A DNA stretch of 7,169 bases from Anaerolineales bacterium (GTDB lineage: Bacteria > Chloroflexota > Anaerolineae > Anaerolineales > UBA4823). This document shows, one piece after another, positions 1-6,389 of the stretch (the first letter of the stretch is position 1; each line of letters starts with the position of its first letter). Location of the stretch: NCBI GenBank assembly GCA_028687395.1, contig JAQUAE010000058.1:1409-8577 (forward strand), in the 5' to 3' direction. Under the pieces are notes generated by a model. The model was not told the origin of the DNA. It did no database searches and saw only the letters and a program-made list of their open reading frames with translations. Made by a program: the position numbers and the translations under genes.

Positions 1-1026
1 CGGCTGGCCGAGCTGGAGGAGAAGGTGCAGCGCGTGGTGACCTCCATGGTACAGGGCGCCTTCCGCCCCAAGGTGCAGGTGCTCGAAGACTTCCTGGATC
101 GCCCCACCTGCTATACCGAGGACCCGCAGCAGGAATTGCTGGCGCGGGGGGAGCTCAGCCAGGAAGCCACCGGCATCTACACCCTCGGCCCGCTGCTCTC
201 GCGTTTGATCGAGTACTTCGAGGCCCGCTTCCTCGAGCTGGCCGAATCGTTCACCGCAGAACCCTACCGCTTCCCCGCGCTGATACCCGCTGGCTACCTG
301 AACCGGGTCAACTACTTTCGCGCCTTCCCCCACTCGCTGAGCTTCGTGACCCACCTGCGTGAGGACCTGGACGTGATCGACCATTTTGCCCAGGAGGCGT
401 GTTGCACAGATGACGGCGCCCTGAGCGCCGCGCCGGATTCCTTCGCCAGGATCCAAACCCTGCTCTCCCCGGCAGTGTGCTACCACCTGTATTTTGCCAT
501 GGCTGACCGACCGCTCGCCAACGGGCAGGCGATTGCCACCGCGGTCGGCAACTGCTTCCGCTACGAATCGACCAACCTGGCTTCGCTGGAGCGTCTGTGG
601 AATTTCACCATGCGGGAGGTGATCTTCGTCGGCTCGAAGGACTTCGTGCTGCAAAACCGGGAAACCGCCCGGGAGAAGATGAAGGAGGTCTTTGCGGAAC
701 TGGGGCTGGCTTACTGCGTGGAAAGCGCCAACGACCCCTTCTTCATCGGCGAATTTCGCAAGCAAGCCGCCTTCCAGAGCGCGTTTCAACTTAAGTATGA
801 GATTCGCGCCCGCCTGCCCTTCTCGGGGAGCACGCTGGCGGTGGGCTCGTACAACTACCACCAGGATTTCTTTGGTCGCCATCTGAACATTACCCTGCCG
901 GATGGCTCGCCCGCTCACACCGGCTGCGTGGCCTTCGGGCTGGAGCGCATGGCCTCCGCTTTTCTGGCCCAGTTCGGCTTGGAGCGCCGCGGTTGGCCGC
1001 GCTGCGTACAGGAAGCCCTCGCATGA
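1..1026 (+). CDS. Amino acid:[carrier protein] ligase, seryl-tRNA-synthetase-like (5' partial)
   Basis: Class II aminoacyl-tRNA-synthetase-like enzyme that, in this family, activates a small amino acid with ATP and loads it on the phosphopantetheine arm of a carrier protein instead of on tRNA. Numbered from the left edge, a zinc-site trio is visible: Cys160 (PAVCYHLY), Glu206 (FTMREVIF) and Cys309 (HTGCVAFGLERMA). The spacings of 46 and 103 residues match, from memory, the zinc ligands C131/E176/C279 of the Bradyrhizobium enzyme Bll0957. CFRYES resembles motif 2 and GLERM motif 3; ANDPFF and SYNYHQDFFG are family-like blocks. No N-terminal tRNA-binding coiled-coil arm of true SerRS is seen in the visible part. 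The frame is open to the left edge (RLAELEEKVQRVV), about 40 residues more than I expect before the catalytic core, so the true start lies upstream or at ATG 46 (326 residues) or a nearby GTG. It overlaps the next gene by four bases (ATGA). The amino acid used cannot be read from sequence. Confidence 0.85.
   Translation, partial: RLAELEEKVQRVVTSMVQGAFRPKVQVLEDFLDRPTCYTEDPQQELLARGELSQEATGIYTLGPLLSRLIEYFEARFLELAESFTAEPYRFPALIPAGYLNRVNYFRAFPHSLSFVTHLREDLDVIDHFAQEACCTDDGALSAAPDSFARIQTLLSPAVCYHLYFAMADRPLANGQAIATAVGNCFRYESTNLASLERLWNFTMREVIFVGSKDFVLQNRETAREKMKEVFAELGLAYCVESANDPFFIGEFRKQAAFQSAFQLKYEIRARLPFSGSTLAVGSYNYHQDFFGRHLNITLPDGSPAHTGCVAFGLERMASAFLAQFGLERRGWPRCVQEALA
1010..1015 (+). promoter_or_regulatory. 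Ribosome binding site of the GNAT gene
   Basis: AGGAAG lies seven bases before the ATG at 1023, inside the end of the ligase gene. It supports 1023 as the start of the acetyltransferase gene rather than the earlier in-frame candidate at 993, which would need a 34-base overlap. Confidence 0.65.
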
Positions 1027-1535
1027 ACGAAACAACCCCTTCCCCACCTAACTACCGTGAAGCCAGCGCGGCGGATTTTCCCGTCCTGGTGGAGATGTAC
1101 ACCAAGCTCAACGAGCATTTCTACCGCCTTGGTTACCGCCTGCCGCACCCGCCGGACGTGGGCCAGGTATGGCTCGAGTCTTTCCAACGCACGTTGGGGC
1201 GCTTCAGCAATGTATACGTCGCCGAGTTGGAAGGGCGCCTCGTGGGCTTCATGCTGTGCCGCGTCAAGCGCGTCCCGGCTTACATGGGCGGCGCCCTGGT
1301 GGGCGAGCTGAGCGACATGTGGATCGAAGCGGAGGCGCGGCGCATGGGCATCGGCGACCGGCTCTCACGGCTGGCGCTCGATTGGCTGCGCGCTCAGGGC
1401 ATGCACTCGGTGGAAATTCAGGTGCTGAAAGACAACGAAGCCAGTTGGAAGCTCTACGACCGCATGGGCTTCCAGCTCGAGTTTCGCGTCGGGCGCCTGC
1501 TGTGGGACGAGTACATCGACGAACCCCAAGGTTGA
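1023..1535 (+). CDS. GNAT-family N-acyltransferase
   Basis: A 170-residue single-domain acyltransferase of the Gcn5-related (GNAT) fold, likely cytosolic. These enzymes move an acyl group, usually acetyl from acetyl-CoA, to a primary amine. Motif A is clear: strand VGELSDMWI (93-101), then the pyrophosphate-binding loop RRMGIG (106-111) and the helix after it. Motif B is NEASWKLYDRMGF (138-150). The first 90 residues form the variable acceptor side, with a Tyr/His-rich helix around 26-50. The start ATG overlaps the ligase stop (ATGA) and has a good Shine-Dalgarno, so the two genes are probably translationally coupled. That placement suggests a shared pathway: the acceptor may be an amino sugar of the glycan made by this operon, and the donor could be acetyl-CoA or, less conventionally, the aminoacyl carrier protein made by the ligase. 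A ribosomal-protein or antibiotic acetyltransferase role cannot be excluded, but the context argues against it. Confidence 0.9.
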   Translation: MNETTPSPPNYREASAADFPVLVEMYTKLNEHFYRLGYRLPHPPDVGQVWLESFQRTLGRFSNVYVAELEGRLVGFMLCRVKRVPAYMGGALVGELSDMWIEAEARRMGIGDRLSRLALDWLRAQGMHSVEIQVLKDNEASWKLYDRMGFQLEFRVGRLLWDEYIDEPQG

Positions 1536-1536
1536 G

Positions 1537-2328
1537 ATGCGCCGCCTGGGACGGGAGCAACTGGCAGAGGCATTGGGTGCCTGCGGTTTGCATCGCGGAG
1601 ATGGCGTGCTGGTGCACGCCGCGCTGCAGTTCCTCGGGCAACCGCAGGGGGGGCTGGAGATGATCTTCTCGACACTGTGCGACGTCCTGGGCATCGACCC
1701 CCAGCCAGGCAGGCCTGCTGGGCAAGAGGAGGGCACGCTGGCCGTCCCCACCTTCAACTTCGATTTTGCCCGCGGCGTTCCCTACCACCCGGGAATGACG
1801 CCCTCCAAGGGCATGGGGGCATTGGCGGAATTTGTACGCAAACACCCGGCGGCGCTGCGCACGCCACATCCCATGCAGTCCATCGCCGTTTTAGGCCGCC
1901 ACGCTCGCGACCTGGCTGCCCGCGACACTGCCTCGGCGTTCGATCCCGGCTCGGCCTTCGAGCGCATGCTTGAGCTGGATTTCAAAATCCTGCTACTCGG
2001 CGCGGATGTGCAGGCGATCTCACTGCTGCACTACAGCGAACAGCGCACTGGTGTGCCCTACCGCTATTGGAAGGAGTTTTGTGGATTGGTGCACACGCCT
2101 GCTGCTTGGGAGCCGCGCGTATACCGCATGTTCGTCCGCGACCTCCAGCTCAACCCGGTCATCGAGCTCTATCCGGTGCAAGCCATGCTGGAACAGCGCC
2201 GCCAGTGGGCATCCATCGAGGTGAATTATGGCTTCATCTCCGCCTGTCGCATGGTGGATTTCGTCCAGGCGCTGGACGAGTGCCTGGTGCGAGACCTCTG
2301 GTCGCTGGTGACCAACCGGAGCGCCTGA
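1537..2328 (+). CDS. AAC(3)-fold N-acetyltransferase (antibiotic-NAT-like family)
   Basis: A 263-residue member of the aminoglycoside 3-N-acetyltransferase superfamily, close to the family's usual length. Conserved blocks appear in order: GDGVLVHAALQFLG (21-34), GTLAVPTFNFDF (66-77), TPSKGMGALAEFVR (88-101), RTPHPMQSIAVLG (108-120, with the His111-Pro pair), SAFDPGSAF (133-141) and ILLLGA followed by SLLHYSE (151-168, the counterpart of the TxxHLAE signature with His165 and Glu168). Acyl-CoA is the normal donor and an amine the acceptor. It starts one base after the GNAT stop, with AAGG at 1528-1531. Members in polysaccharide operons are generally taken to acylate amino sugars, and this setting (glycosyltransferase, cytidylyltransferase, sulfotransferases) fits that better than drug resistance. 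A 7-10 residue Pro/Gly/Glu-rich stretch (55-65) looks like a loop insertion before the GTL strand. The exact substrate is unknown. Confidence 0.85.
   Translation: MRRLGREQLAEALGACGLHRGDGVLVHAALQFLGQPQGGLEMIFSTLCDVLGIDPQPGRPAGQEEGTLAVPTFNFDFARGVPYHPGMTPSKGMGALAEFVRKHPAALRTPHPMQSIAVLGRHARDLAARDTASAFDPGSAFERMLELDFKILLLGADVQAISLLHYSEQRTGVPYRYWKEFCGLVHTPAAWEPRVYRMFVRDLQLNPVIELYPVQAMLEQRRQWASIEVNYGFISACRMVDFVQALDECLVRDLWSLVTNRSA
2318..2321 (+). promoter_or_regulatory. Ribosome binding site of the DUF4910-type gene
   Basis: GGAG lies eight bases before the ATG at 2330, inside the end of the AAC(3)-like gene. It favours the 2330 start over the second in-frame ATG at 2342. Confidence 0.55.
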
Positions 2329-2329
2329 T

Positions 2330-3658
2330 ATGCCTGCTTCCATGTTTGATTTGATCCAGGAACTGTGGTTCCTCAAAAGAGATATCGTCTCGGACGATTT
2401 CGACCGCGCCCTGCGCCGCCTGGCGCAGGAAGTGCCCATGACCATCCACGAGTATCCCAGCGGGGAGGCATGCTGGACCTGGCGCATCCCCGAGAAGTGG
2501 ACCTGCCACGCAGCGCGCCTGGAGACGCTGGATGGGCGCACGGTGGTGGATTACGCCGAACACCCCTTGCACGCCGCATCTTACTCGCTGCCCTTCGAAG
2601 GCCTCGTCTCGCGCCAGGAATTGCTGGCGCACCTGCACACCCACCCGCGCTTGCCCGAAGCTATCCCGTTCGTCTTCAAATATTACGAGCGCGATTGGGG
2701 GCTGTGTCTTCCCCAGACACTGCGCGATAGCTTGAACGAAGAGGCGTATCGCGTCGTCATCCAAGCCAGCTTCGAACCCGGGACGCTCAAGGTGGGCGAA
2801 GTGACCATCCCCGGCGAGAGCGAGCAGACAATTGTGCTCGCCGCGCACCTGTGCCACCCGGCCATGGCGAACGACGACCTGAGTGGGGTGGTGGTGGGCG
2901 TGGAAGCGGCGCTGCGGTTGTTGGAAGGCTCACACCACTACTATACCTACCGCCTGCTCATCCTGCCGGAGACCATCGGCTCAGTGGCTTACCTGAGCCA
3001 CAACGAAGCGCTCATCCCCCAGATGGTCGGGGGCCTGTTCCTGGAGATGCTGGGGAACGCTTCGGCGCACGCCCTGCAAGGCTCTTTGCAGCCGGAGAGC
3101 CCATTCGAGCGCTGCCTGATGGCGGCCTTCGCCGGGCTGGAGCCAGCCGGTTACACCGGCGCCTACCGCACCATCATCGACAACGACGAGCGCCAGTTCA
3201 ACGCCCCCGGCGTGCGCGTGCCCATGCTCTCGCTCTCGCGGGTGGAAGCGCCCAAGGCTACCGGGCGCCCGCCCTACCCGGAATATCACTCCAGCCTGGA
3301 CACGCCGGCCATCCTTTCCCCAGAGAGGCTGCAGGCTTCCTGCGACCTGGTGCTGGGATTGATCGAGGCCTGGGAGCGCGACCAGTACGTGGTCAACAAT
3401 TTCAAGGGGGAGGTCTTCTGCTCGGGATATGGCATCTGGATCGATTACCGCACCAATCCGCAGGGGCACCACCGCCTGTTCGAGATCATGGAGCGCTGCG
3501 ACGGCGAACGAACGGTTTCCACCATCGCCCAGGAGCTGGGCATCAGCTTCCAGGCGGTGTGGGAGGTGGTTTCCCTGCTGCACGAGAAAGGGCTGGTGTG
3601 GTTCAGCCGGCAGCCGCAACCTGCAACGCCGGGACGCTCCACCAGCAAACAACTATGA
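2330..3658 (+). CDS. DUF4910/DUF2172-type protein, M28 aminopeptidase-like with C-terminal winged helix
   Basis: A 442-residue protein of the family annotated as DUF4910 with an inserted DUF2172 domain and a C-terminal HTH_47 winged helix; the function of the family is not established. The fold is like zinc M28 aminopeptidases. Candidate metal ligands are His173/His176 and Asp182 (AHLCHPAMANDDLSG, like the HxD...NDNxSG block), Glu214 (LPETIGS) and His320 (YHSSLDT). Asp284/Asp286 (IIDNDERQFN) may also take part. Residues about 50-130 (EACWTWRIPEKW to the LHTHPRLPEAIPF segment) are the likely inserted domain. Residues about 378-430, with RTVSTIAQELGISFQAVW then LLHEKGLVWF, form the winged helix. 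There is no signal peptide or membrane segment, so it should be cytosolic. It starts one base after the AAC(3)-like stop and its TGA overlaps the next ATG. Such genes recur in polysaccharide clusters. A plausible job is hydrolysis of an amide on a sugar intermediate or carrier; this is inference. Confidence 0.85.
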   Translation: MPASMFDLIQELWFLKRDIVSDDFDRALRRLAQEVPMTIHEYPSGEACWTWRIPEKWTCHAARLETLDGRTVVDYAEHPLHAASYSLPFEGLVSRQELLAHLHTHPRLPEAIPFVFKYYERDWGLCLPQTLRDSLNEEAYRVVIQASFEPGTLKVGEVTIPGESEQTIVLAAHLCHPAMANDDLSGVVVGVEAALRLLEGSHHYYTYRLLILPETIGSVAYLSHNEALIPQMVGGLFLEMLGNASAHALQGSLQPESPFERCLMAAFAGLEPAGYTGAYRTIIDNDERQFNAPGVRVPMLSLSRVEAPKATGRPPYPEYHSSLDTPAILSPERLQASCDLVLGLIEAWERDQYVVNNFKGEVFCSGYGIWIDYRTNPQGHHRLFEIMERCDGERTVSTIAQELGISFQAVWEVVSLLHEKGLVWFSRQPQPATPGRSTSKQL

Positions 3659-4518
3659 ATCCTTATTACCAGATCAAACATGCCTTGAAAGTAACCCGCT
3701 GGCAAGTGCGCCGCGGCCAGGCTGTCTTACACTGGGGCGCGAGCGCGCTGCGCCGCACCCCTTCTGTGCTGGGCAACGCCATGCCCAAGTCTGGCTCCCA
3801 CCTGATCATCCAGGTGCTGCAGGGCCTGACGCGCATCGGCCCTTTCATCAACCCCGGTTTCCCGCCGGTCAACCGCGGCGAGGACAACAGCATCTTGCCT
3901 GACGCGGCTGCGCTTGCCAACCTGGAATGCATGCAACCGGGGGACATCGCCTACGGCTATCTCCAGGCGCGGGAGCCCTTCTTGAGCGCCATCACCCGCC
4001 CCGGACGGGCAATGGTCTTCGTCTACCGTGACCCGCGGGATATGATCGTCTCCCACGTGTTCTACGCCACCCAGATTCACACCGGGCACAACATGCACCG
4101 CTATTACACTGAGAGGCTGAATAGCATGGAAGAGCGCATCAACGCCGCCATCCATGGTGTGGACGAACCCGGCTCGCCCCTCTCCGGGGTGCGTACCAAA
4201 TACGATAAGTACCTGGACTGGCTGGACCAGCCCGGCGTGCTCTGCCTGCGCTTCGAAGACCTGATCCTGGACCGGGATGCGGCGCTGGAAAGGCTACTGG
4301 CTTACCTGGAGCAGCGCGGTTTTACCCCTGCCGTGCCGCTTCCGCAAGCGATTCAGGCGCTCAATGCAGCTATCGTGCCCAAGAAGTCGGGCACCTTCCG
4401 CAAAGCCAGTCCGGGCAACTGGCGTGAGCATTTTACCCCGGCCAACCGGGTAGCCTTCAAAGCGGCGACTGGCGACCTGCTCACCCGCCTGGGATACGAA
4501 AAGGACCCCGATTGGTAA
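3655..4518 (+). CDS. PAPS-dependent sulfotransferase (first of a tandem pair)
   Basis: A 287-residue sulfotransferase-domain protein. It is expected to transfer a sulfuryl group from 3'-phosphoadenosine 5'-phosphosulfate (PAPS) to a hydroxyl or amine. The 5'-phosphosulfate loop is PKSGSHLI (44-51, with Lys45) and the 3'-phosphate site is YRDPRDMIVSHVFY (124-137, with Arg125 and Ser133). KSGTFRKASPGNW followed by HFTP near the C-terminus is the counterpart of the RKGxxGDWKxxFT block of cytosolic sulfotransferases. The N-terminal 40 residues are basic and lack a signal peptide or a convincing membrane helix. I chose the ATG at 3655, which overlaps the preceding stop as ATGA. The frame stays open far upstream, but that stretch runs across the DUF4910 gene and has no family features. 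No strong Shine-Dalgarno is near, so translation probably depends on coupling. The acceptor is likely the glycan of this operon; lipid or protein acceptors remain possible. Confidence 0.88.
   Translation: MNPYYQIKHALKVTRWQVRRGQAVLHWGASALRRTPSVLGNAMPKSGSHLIIQVLQGLTRIGPFINPGFPPVNRGEDNSILPDAAALANLECMQPGDIAYGYLQAREPFLSAITRPGRAMVFVYRDPRDMIVSHVFYATQIHTGHNMHRYYTERLNSMEERINAAIHGVDEPGSPLSGVRTKYDKYLDWLDQPGVLCLRFEDLILDRDAALERLLAYLEQRGFTPAVPLPQAIQALNAAIVPKKSGTFRKASPGNWREHFTPANRVAFKAATGDLLTRLGYEKDPDW
4501..4505 (+). promoter_or_regulatory. Ribosome binding site that leaves two starts open for the second sulfotransferase
   Basis: AAGGA lies six bases before a TTG codon at 4512 and twelve bases before the ATG at 4518. 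By spacing the TTG is favoured; by codon the ATG is. The two choices differ by only two residues and both overlap the preceding gene. Confidence 0.45.
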
Positions 4519-5417
4519 TGCCGGCCATTGAGGCTACCCGGCGGGAACTGGCGCGCCCCTCCGGCCTGATGTACCAGGCCCGGCTCGTGCGCCGCGGGCT
4601 GCGGCACCTGGCGCAGATGGCTCGCTACCGGCGGCTCTCCCTGCACAGCGTGCCAGTCTTGTTCGCCAATTCCTTCCCCAAGAGCGGCACCCACCTGCTT
4701 ACCCAGGTGTTGCAGGCCTTCCCGCAAGTTGGTCCCGCCGTGGATAGCGGTCTGCCCGCCATCGTCACCTACCGCGGCGACACGGGCGAGGAGCGCGGTG
4801 TGGAAGAGATGCTGCGGGAATTGCGCCGCCTGTCCTGGGGGGATATCGCCTATGGGCACCTGCACGCCCTCCCAGACATAGTAGCGCACTTACGCCGGGA
4901 TGGAATGGCTACCTATTTCATCCTGCGCGACCCGCGCGACGTGGCCGTCTCGCACGTGCACTACGTGACTGAGATGGAACCCCGCCACATCCACCACCGT
5001 TATTACACCCAGGAGCTGCATAGCTTCGAGGCAAGGCTGTCGGCCAGCATCCTGGGGCGCCAGGAAGCCGAATGGCACTTCCCCGATATCCGCTCCCGCT
5101 TCGAGCCGTACCTGGGCTGGTTGGAGCTGCCGGAGGTGCTCACGCTGCGCTTCGAGGCGTTCCTCCAGGATCAGGCAGGGACCACCGGCCTGGTCTTCGA
5201 CCACGCCGTGCAGCGCGGTTTCCCCTCGTACCTTCAGAGGCAGGCCGCCATCAGGACCCTGCTGAAAAACATCCGCCCGCAGCGCTCACCCACTTTCCGC
5301 AGCGGAAAGGCGGGCGGCTGGCAAACGCAGTTCACTCCCGAACACAAGAACCAGTTCAAGGAAGTCGCCGGGGATCTGTTGATTCGATTGGGATATGAGC
5401 GTGACAATGGCTGGTAA
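4518..5417 (+). CDS. PAPS-dependent sulfotransferase (second of a tandem pair)
   Basis: A 299-residue paralogue of the preceding gene. PAPS-binding motifs are PKSGTHLL (54-61, Lys55) and LRDPRDVAVSHVHY (136-149, Arg137, Ser145). It shares with its neighbour the blocks QVLQ, GDIAYG, a HRYYT...L.S.EAR stretch, the LRFE strand, FTP and the C-terminal GDLLxRLGYExDxxW ending, in the same order, which points to tandem duplication followed by divergence. The donor site is kept, while the region between the two motifs (about 70-130, acceptor side) and the C-terminal third differ, so the acceptor position is probably not the same. The start is the ATG overlapping the upstream stop by one base (TAATG); a TTG two codons earlier sits better behind AAGGA. 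There is no signal peptide; the basic N-terminus (REL...ARLVRRGLRHL) could associate with membrane lipids. The substrate is inferred only from context. Confidence 0.88.
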   Translation: MPAIEATRRELARPSGLMYQARLVRRGLRHLAQMARYRRLSLHSVPVLFANSFPKSGTHLLTQVLQAFPQVGPAVDSGLPAIVTYRGDTGEERGVEEMLRELRRLSWGDIAYGHLHALPDIVAHLRRDGMATYFILRDPRDVAVSHVHYVTEMEPRHIHHRYYTQELHSFEARLSASILGRQEAEWHFPDIRSRFEPYLGWLELPEVLTLRFEAFLQDQAGTTGLVFDHAVQRGFPSYLQRQAAIRTLLKNIRPQRSPTFRSGKAGGWQTQFTPEHKNQFKEVAGDLLIRLGYERDNGW

Positions 5418-6354
5418 ACCCGCCTGCGCGGTGATCATCCGGGCGTATAACGAGGAGAAGCACATCGGGCGGCTCCTGGAGGGCATCCTGCAGCAGACCC
5501 TCCGGGAGGTGGAGATCATCCTGGTCGATTCTGGCTCCAGCGACTGCACGCTGGCTATCGCCGCGCAGTACCCGGTGCAGGTGGCGCACATCCATCCCGA
5601 TGAGTTCTCCTTTGGGCGCTCGCTCAACCTGGGCCTCTCCCTGGCCAGCGCCGAATATGCCATCATCGCCAGCGCACACGTCTACCCGGTCTACCCCGAC
5701 TGGCTGGAACGCCTGCTCGCCCCGCTACAAGACGCGGGCATCGCCCTGGCTTACGGCAAACAGCGCGGCGGTCCCGAGGCGCTCTTTCCCGAGCAGCAGA
5801 TTTTCATGCGCTGGTACCCCGAGCAATCCAACCCACACCAGCAGCACCCCTTCTGCAACAACGCCAACGCAGCCATCCGGCGGCGCCTGTGGCAGGAACA
5901 CCCTTACGACGAGACCTTGAGCGGCCTGGAGGACCTGGCCTGGGCGCGCTGGGCGGTGGAGCAGGGATACGCCCTGGCGTACGTCGCTGAGGCGGAGGTT
6001 ATCCATATTCACCAGGAATCCCCGGACGCGGTGTACAACCGCTACAAGCGGGAAGCCATGGCCTTCAAGCGCATCTTCCCCCACGAGCACTTTCGCTTCA
6101 ACGAGTTCCTCTACCTGATGGGCAGCAACATCCTCAGCGACCTGTGGCATGCCGCCCGGCAGAGGGCGCTGCGCAAACACTTCGCTGATGTCCTCTGGTT
6201 CCGCTGGATGCAGTTCTGGGGGACGTACCAGGGTTACCGCCGCTCCGGCCCGCTCACCCAACACCTGCGCCAGAAGTTCTACTACCCGCATGCCATCGCC
6301 GGAGCACAGCCTCCCCAGCCGCGCAACGTGCGCCCCATTCGCTATCGCGACTAG
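5395..6354 (+). CDS. Family 2 glycosyltransferase
   Basis: A 319-residue GT-A-fold inverting glycosyltransferase, cytosolic or peripheral at the membrane. The N-terminal nucleotide-sugar half shows CAVIIRAYNEEKHI (11-24), EIILVDSGSSDCT (40-52, Asp45 and Asp50) and FSFGRSLNLGL (71-81). Where many GT2 enzymes have an acidic DxD, this one has ASAHVYP (92-98), a variant I know from a GT2 subgroup. The acceptor half has FCNNANAAIRR (153-163) and GLEDLAWARWA (177-187, with the Glu-Asp pair that usually supplies the base), then EVIHIHQES. The C-terminal 100 residues are aromatic and basic (a YKRE...FKRIF region and later FYYPHA), probably for membrane or partner contact; no clear transmembrane helix is seen. 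The start overlaps the sulfotransferase gene by 23 bases from ATG 5395, or 11 from ATG 5407. It probably adds one sugar of the operon's glycan; donor and linkage are unknown. Confidence 0.88.
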   Translation: MSVTMAGKPACAVIIRAYNEEKHIGRLLEGILQQTLREVEIILVDSGSSDCTLAIAAQYPVQVAHIHPDEFSFGRSLNLGLSLASAEYAIIASAHVYPVYPDWLERLLAPLQDAGIALAYGKQRGGPEALFPEQQIFMRWYPEQSNPHQQHPFCNNANAAIRRRLWQEHPYDETLSGLEDLAWARWAVEQGYALAYVAEAEVIHIHQESPDAVYNRYKREAMAFKRIFPHEHFRFNEFLYLMGSNILSDLWHAARQRALRKHFADVLWFRWMQFWGTYQGYRRSGPLTQHLRQKFYYPHAIAGAQPPQPRNVRPIRYRD

Positions 6355-6389
6355 CCAATTCCAAACCCGAGGCAGGATGTGAGTCAAAC

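Noticed and set aside
1..1026. Reading the first gene as a genuine seryl-tRNA synthetase
   Set aside because: The visible protein matches the short carrier-protein ligase form by zinc-ligand spacing and lacks an evident full tRNA-binding arm. Its position in a modification operon also argues against a housekeeping synthetase.
1264..1869. Long antisense open frame (about 200 codons) across the GNAT and AAC(3)-like genes
   Set aside because: The sense strand carries two well-recognised families here. The antisense product is low-complexity and Arg/Ala/Pro-rich, as expected for shadow frames in GC-rich DNA.
1537..2328. Reading the AAC(3)-fold gene as an aminoglycoside resistance determinant
   Set aside because: The fold matches, but it is embedded and coupled in a glycan-type operon, has no mobile element nearby, and the superfamily includes many non-resistance members.
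2234..2857. Antisense open frame of 207 codons opposite the DUF4910 gene
   Set aside because: It lies opposite a conserved domain and shows no family motif; it is a frame shadow.
2851..3654. A 268-codon open frame upstream of and in frame with the first sulfotransferase, which would make a 555-residue protein
   Set aside because: It runs in another frame across the DUF4910 gene, whose metal motifs and winged helix are clear. The translation is Ala/Gly/Pro/Arg-rich without domain features, and the sulfotransferase has a proper coupled start at 3655.
5725..6387. Antisense open frame of 220 codons opposite the glycosyltransferase
   Set aside because: The glycosyltransferase motifs on the + strand fully explain this region, and the antisense product has no recognisable domain.
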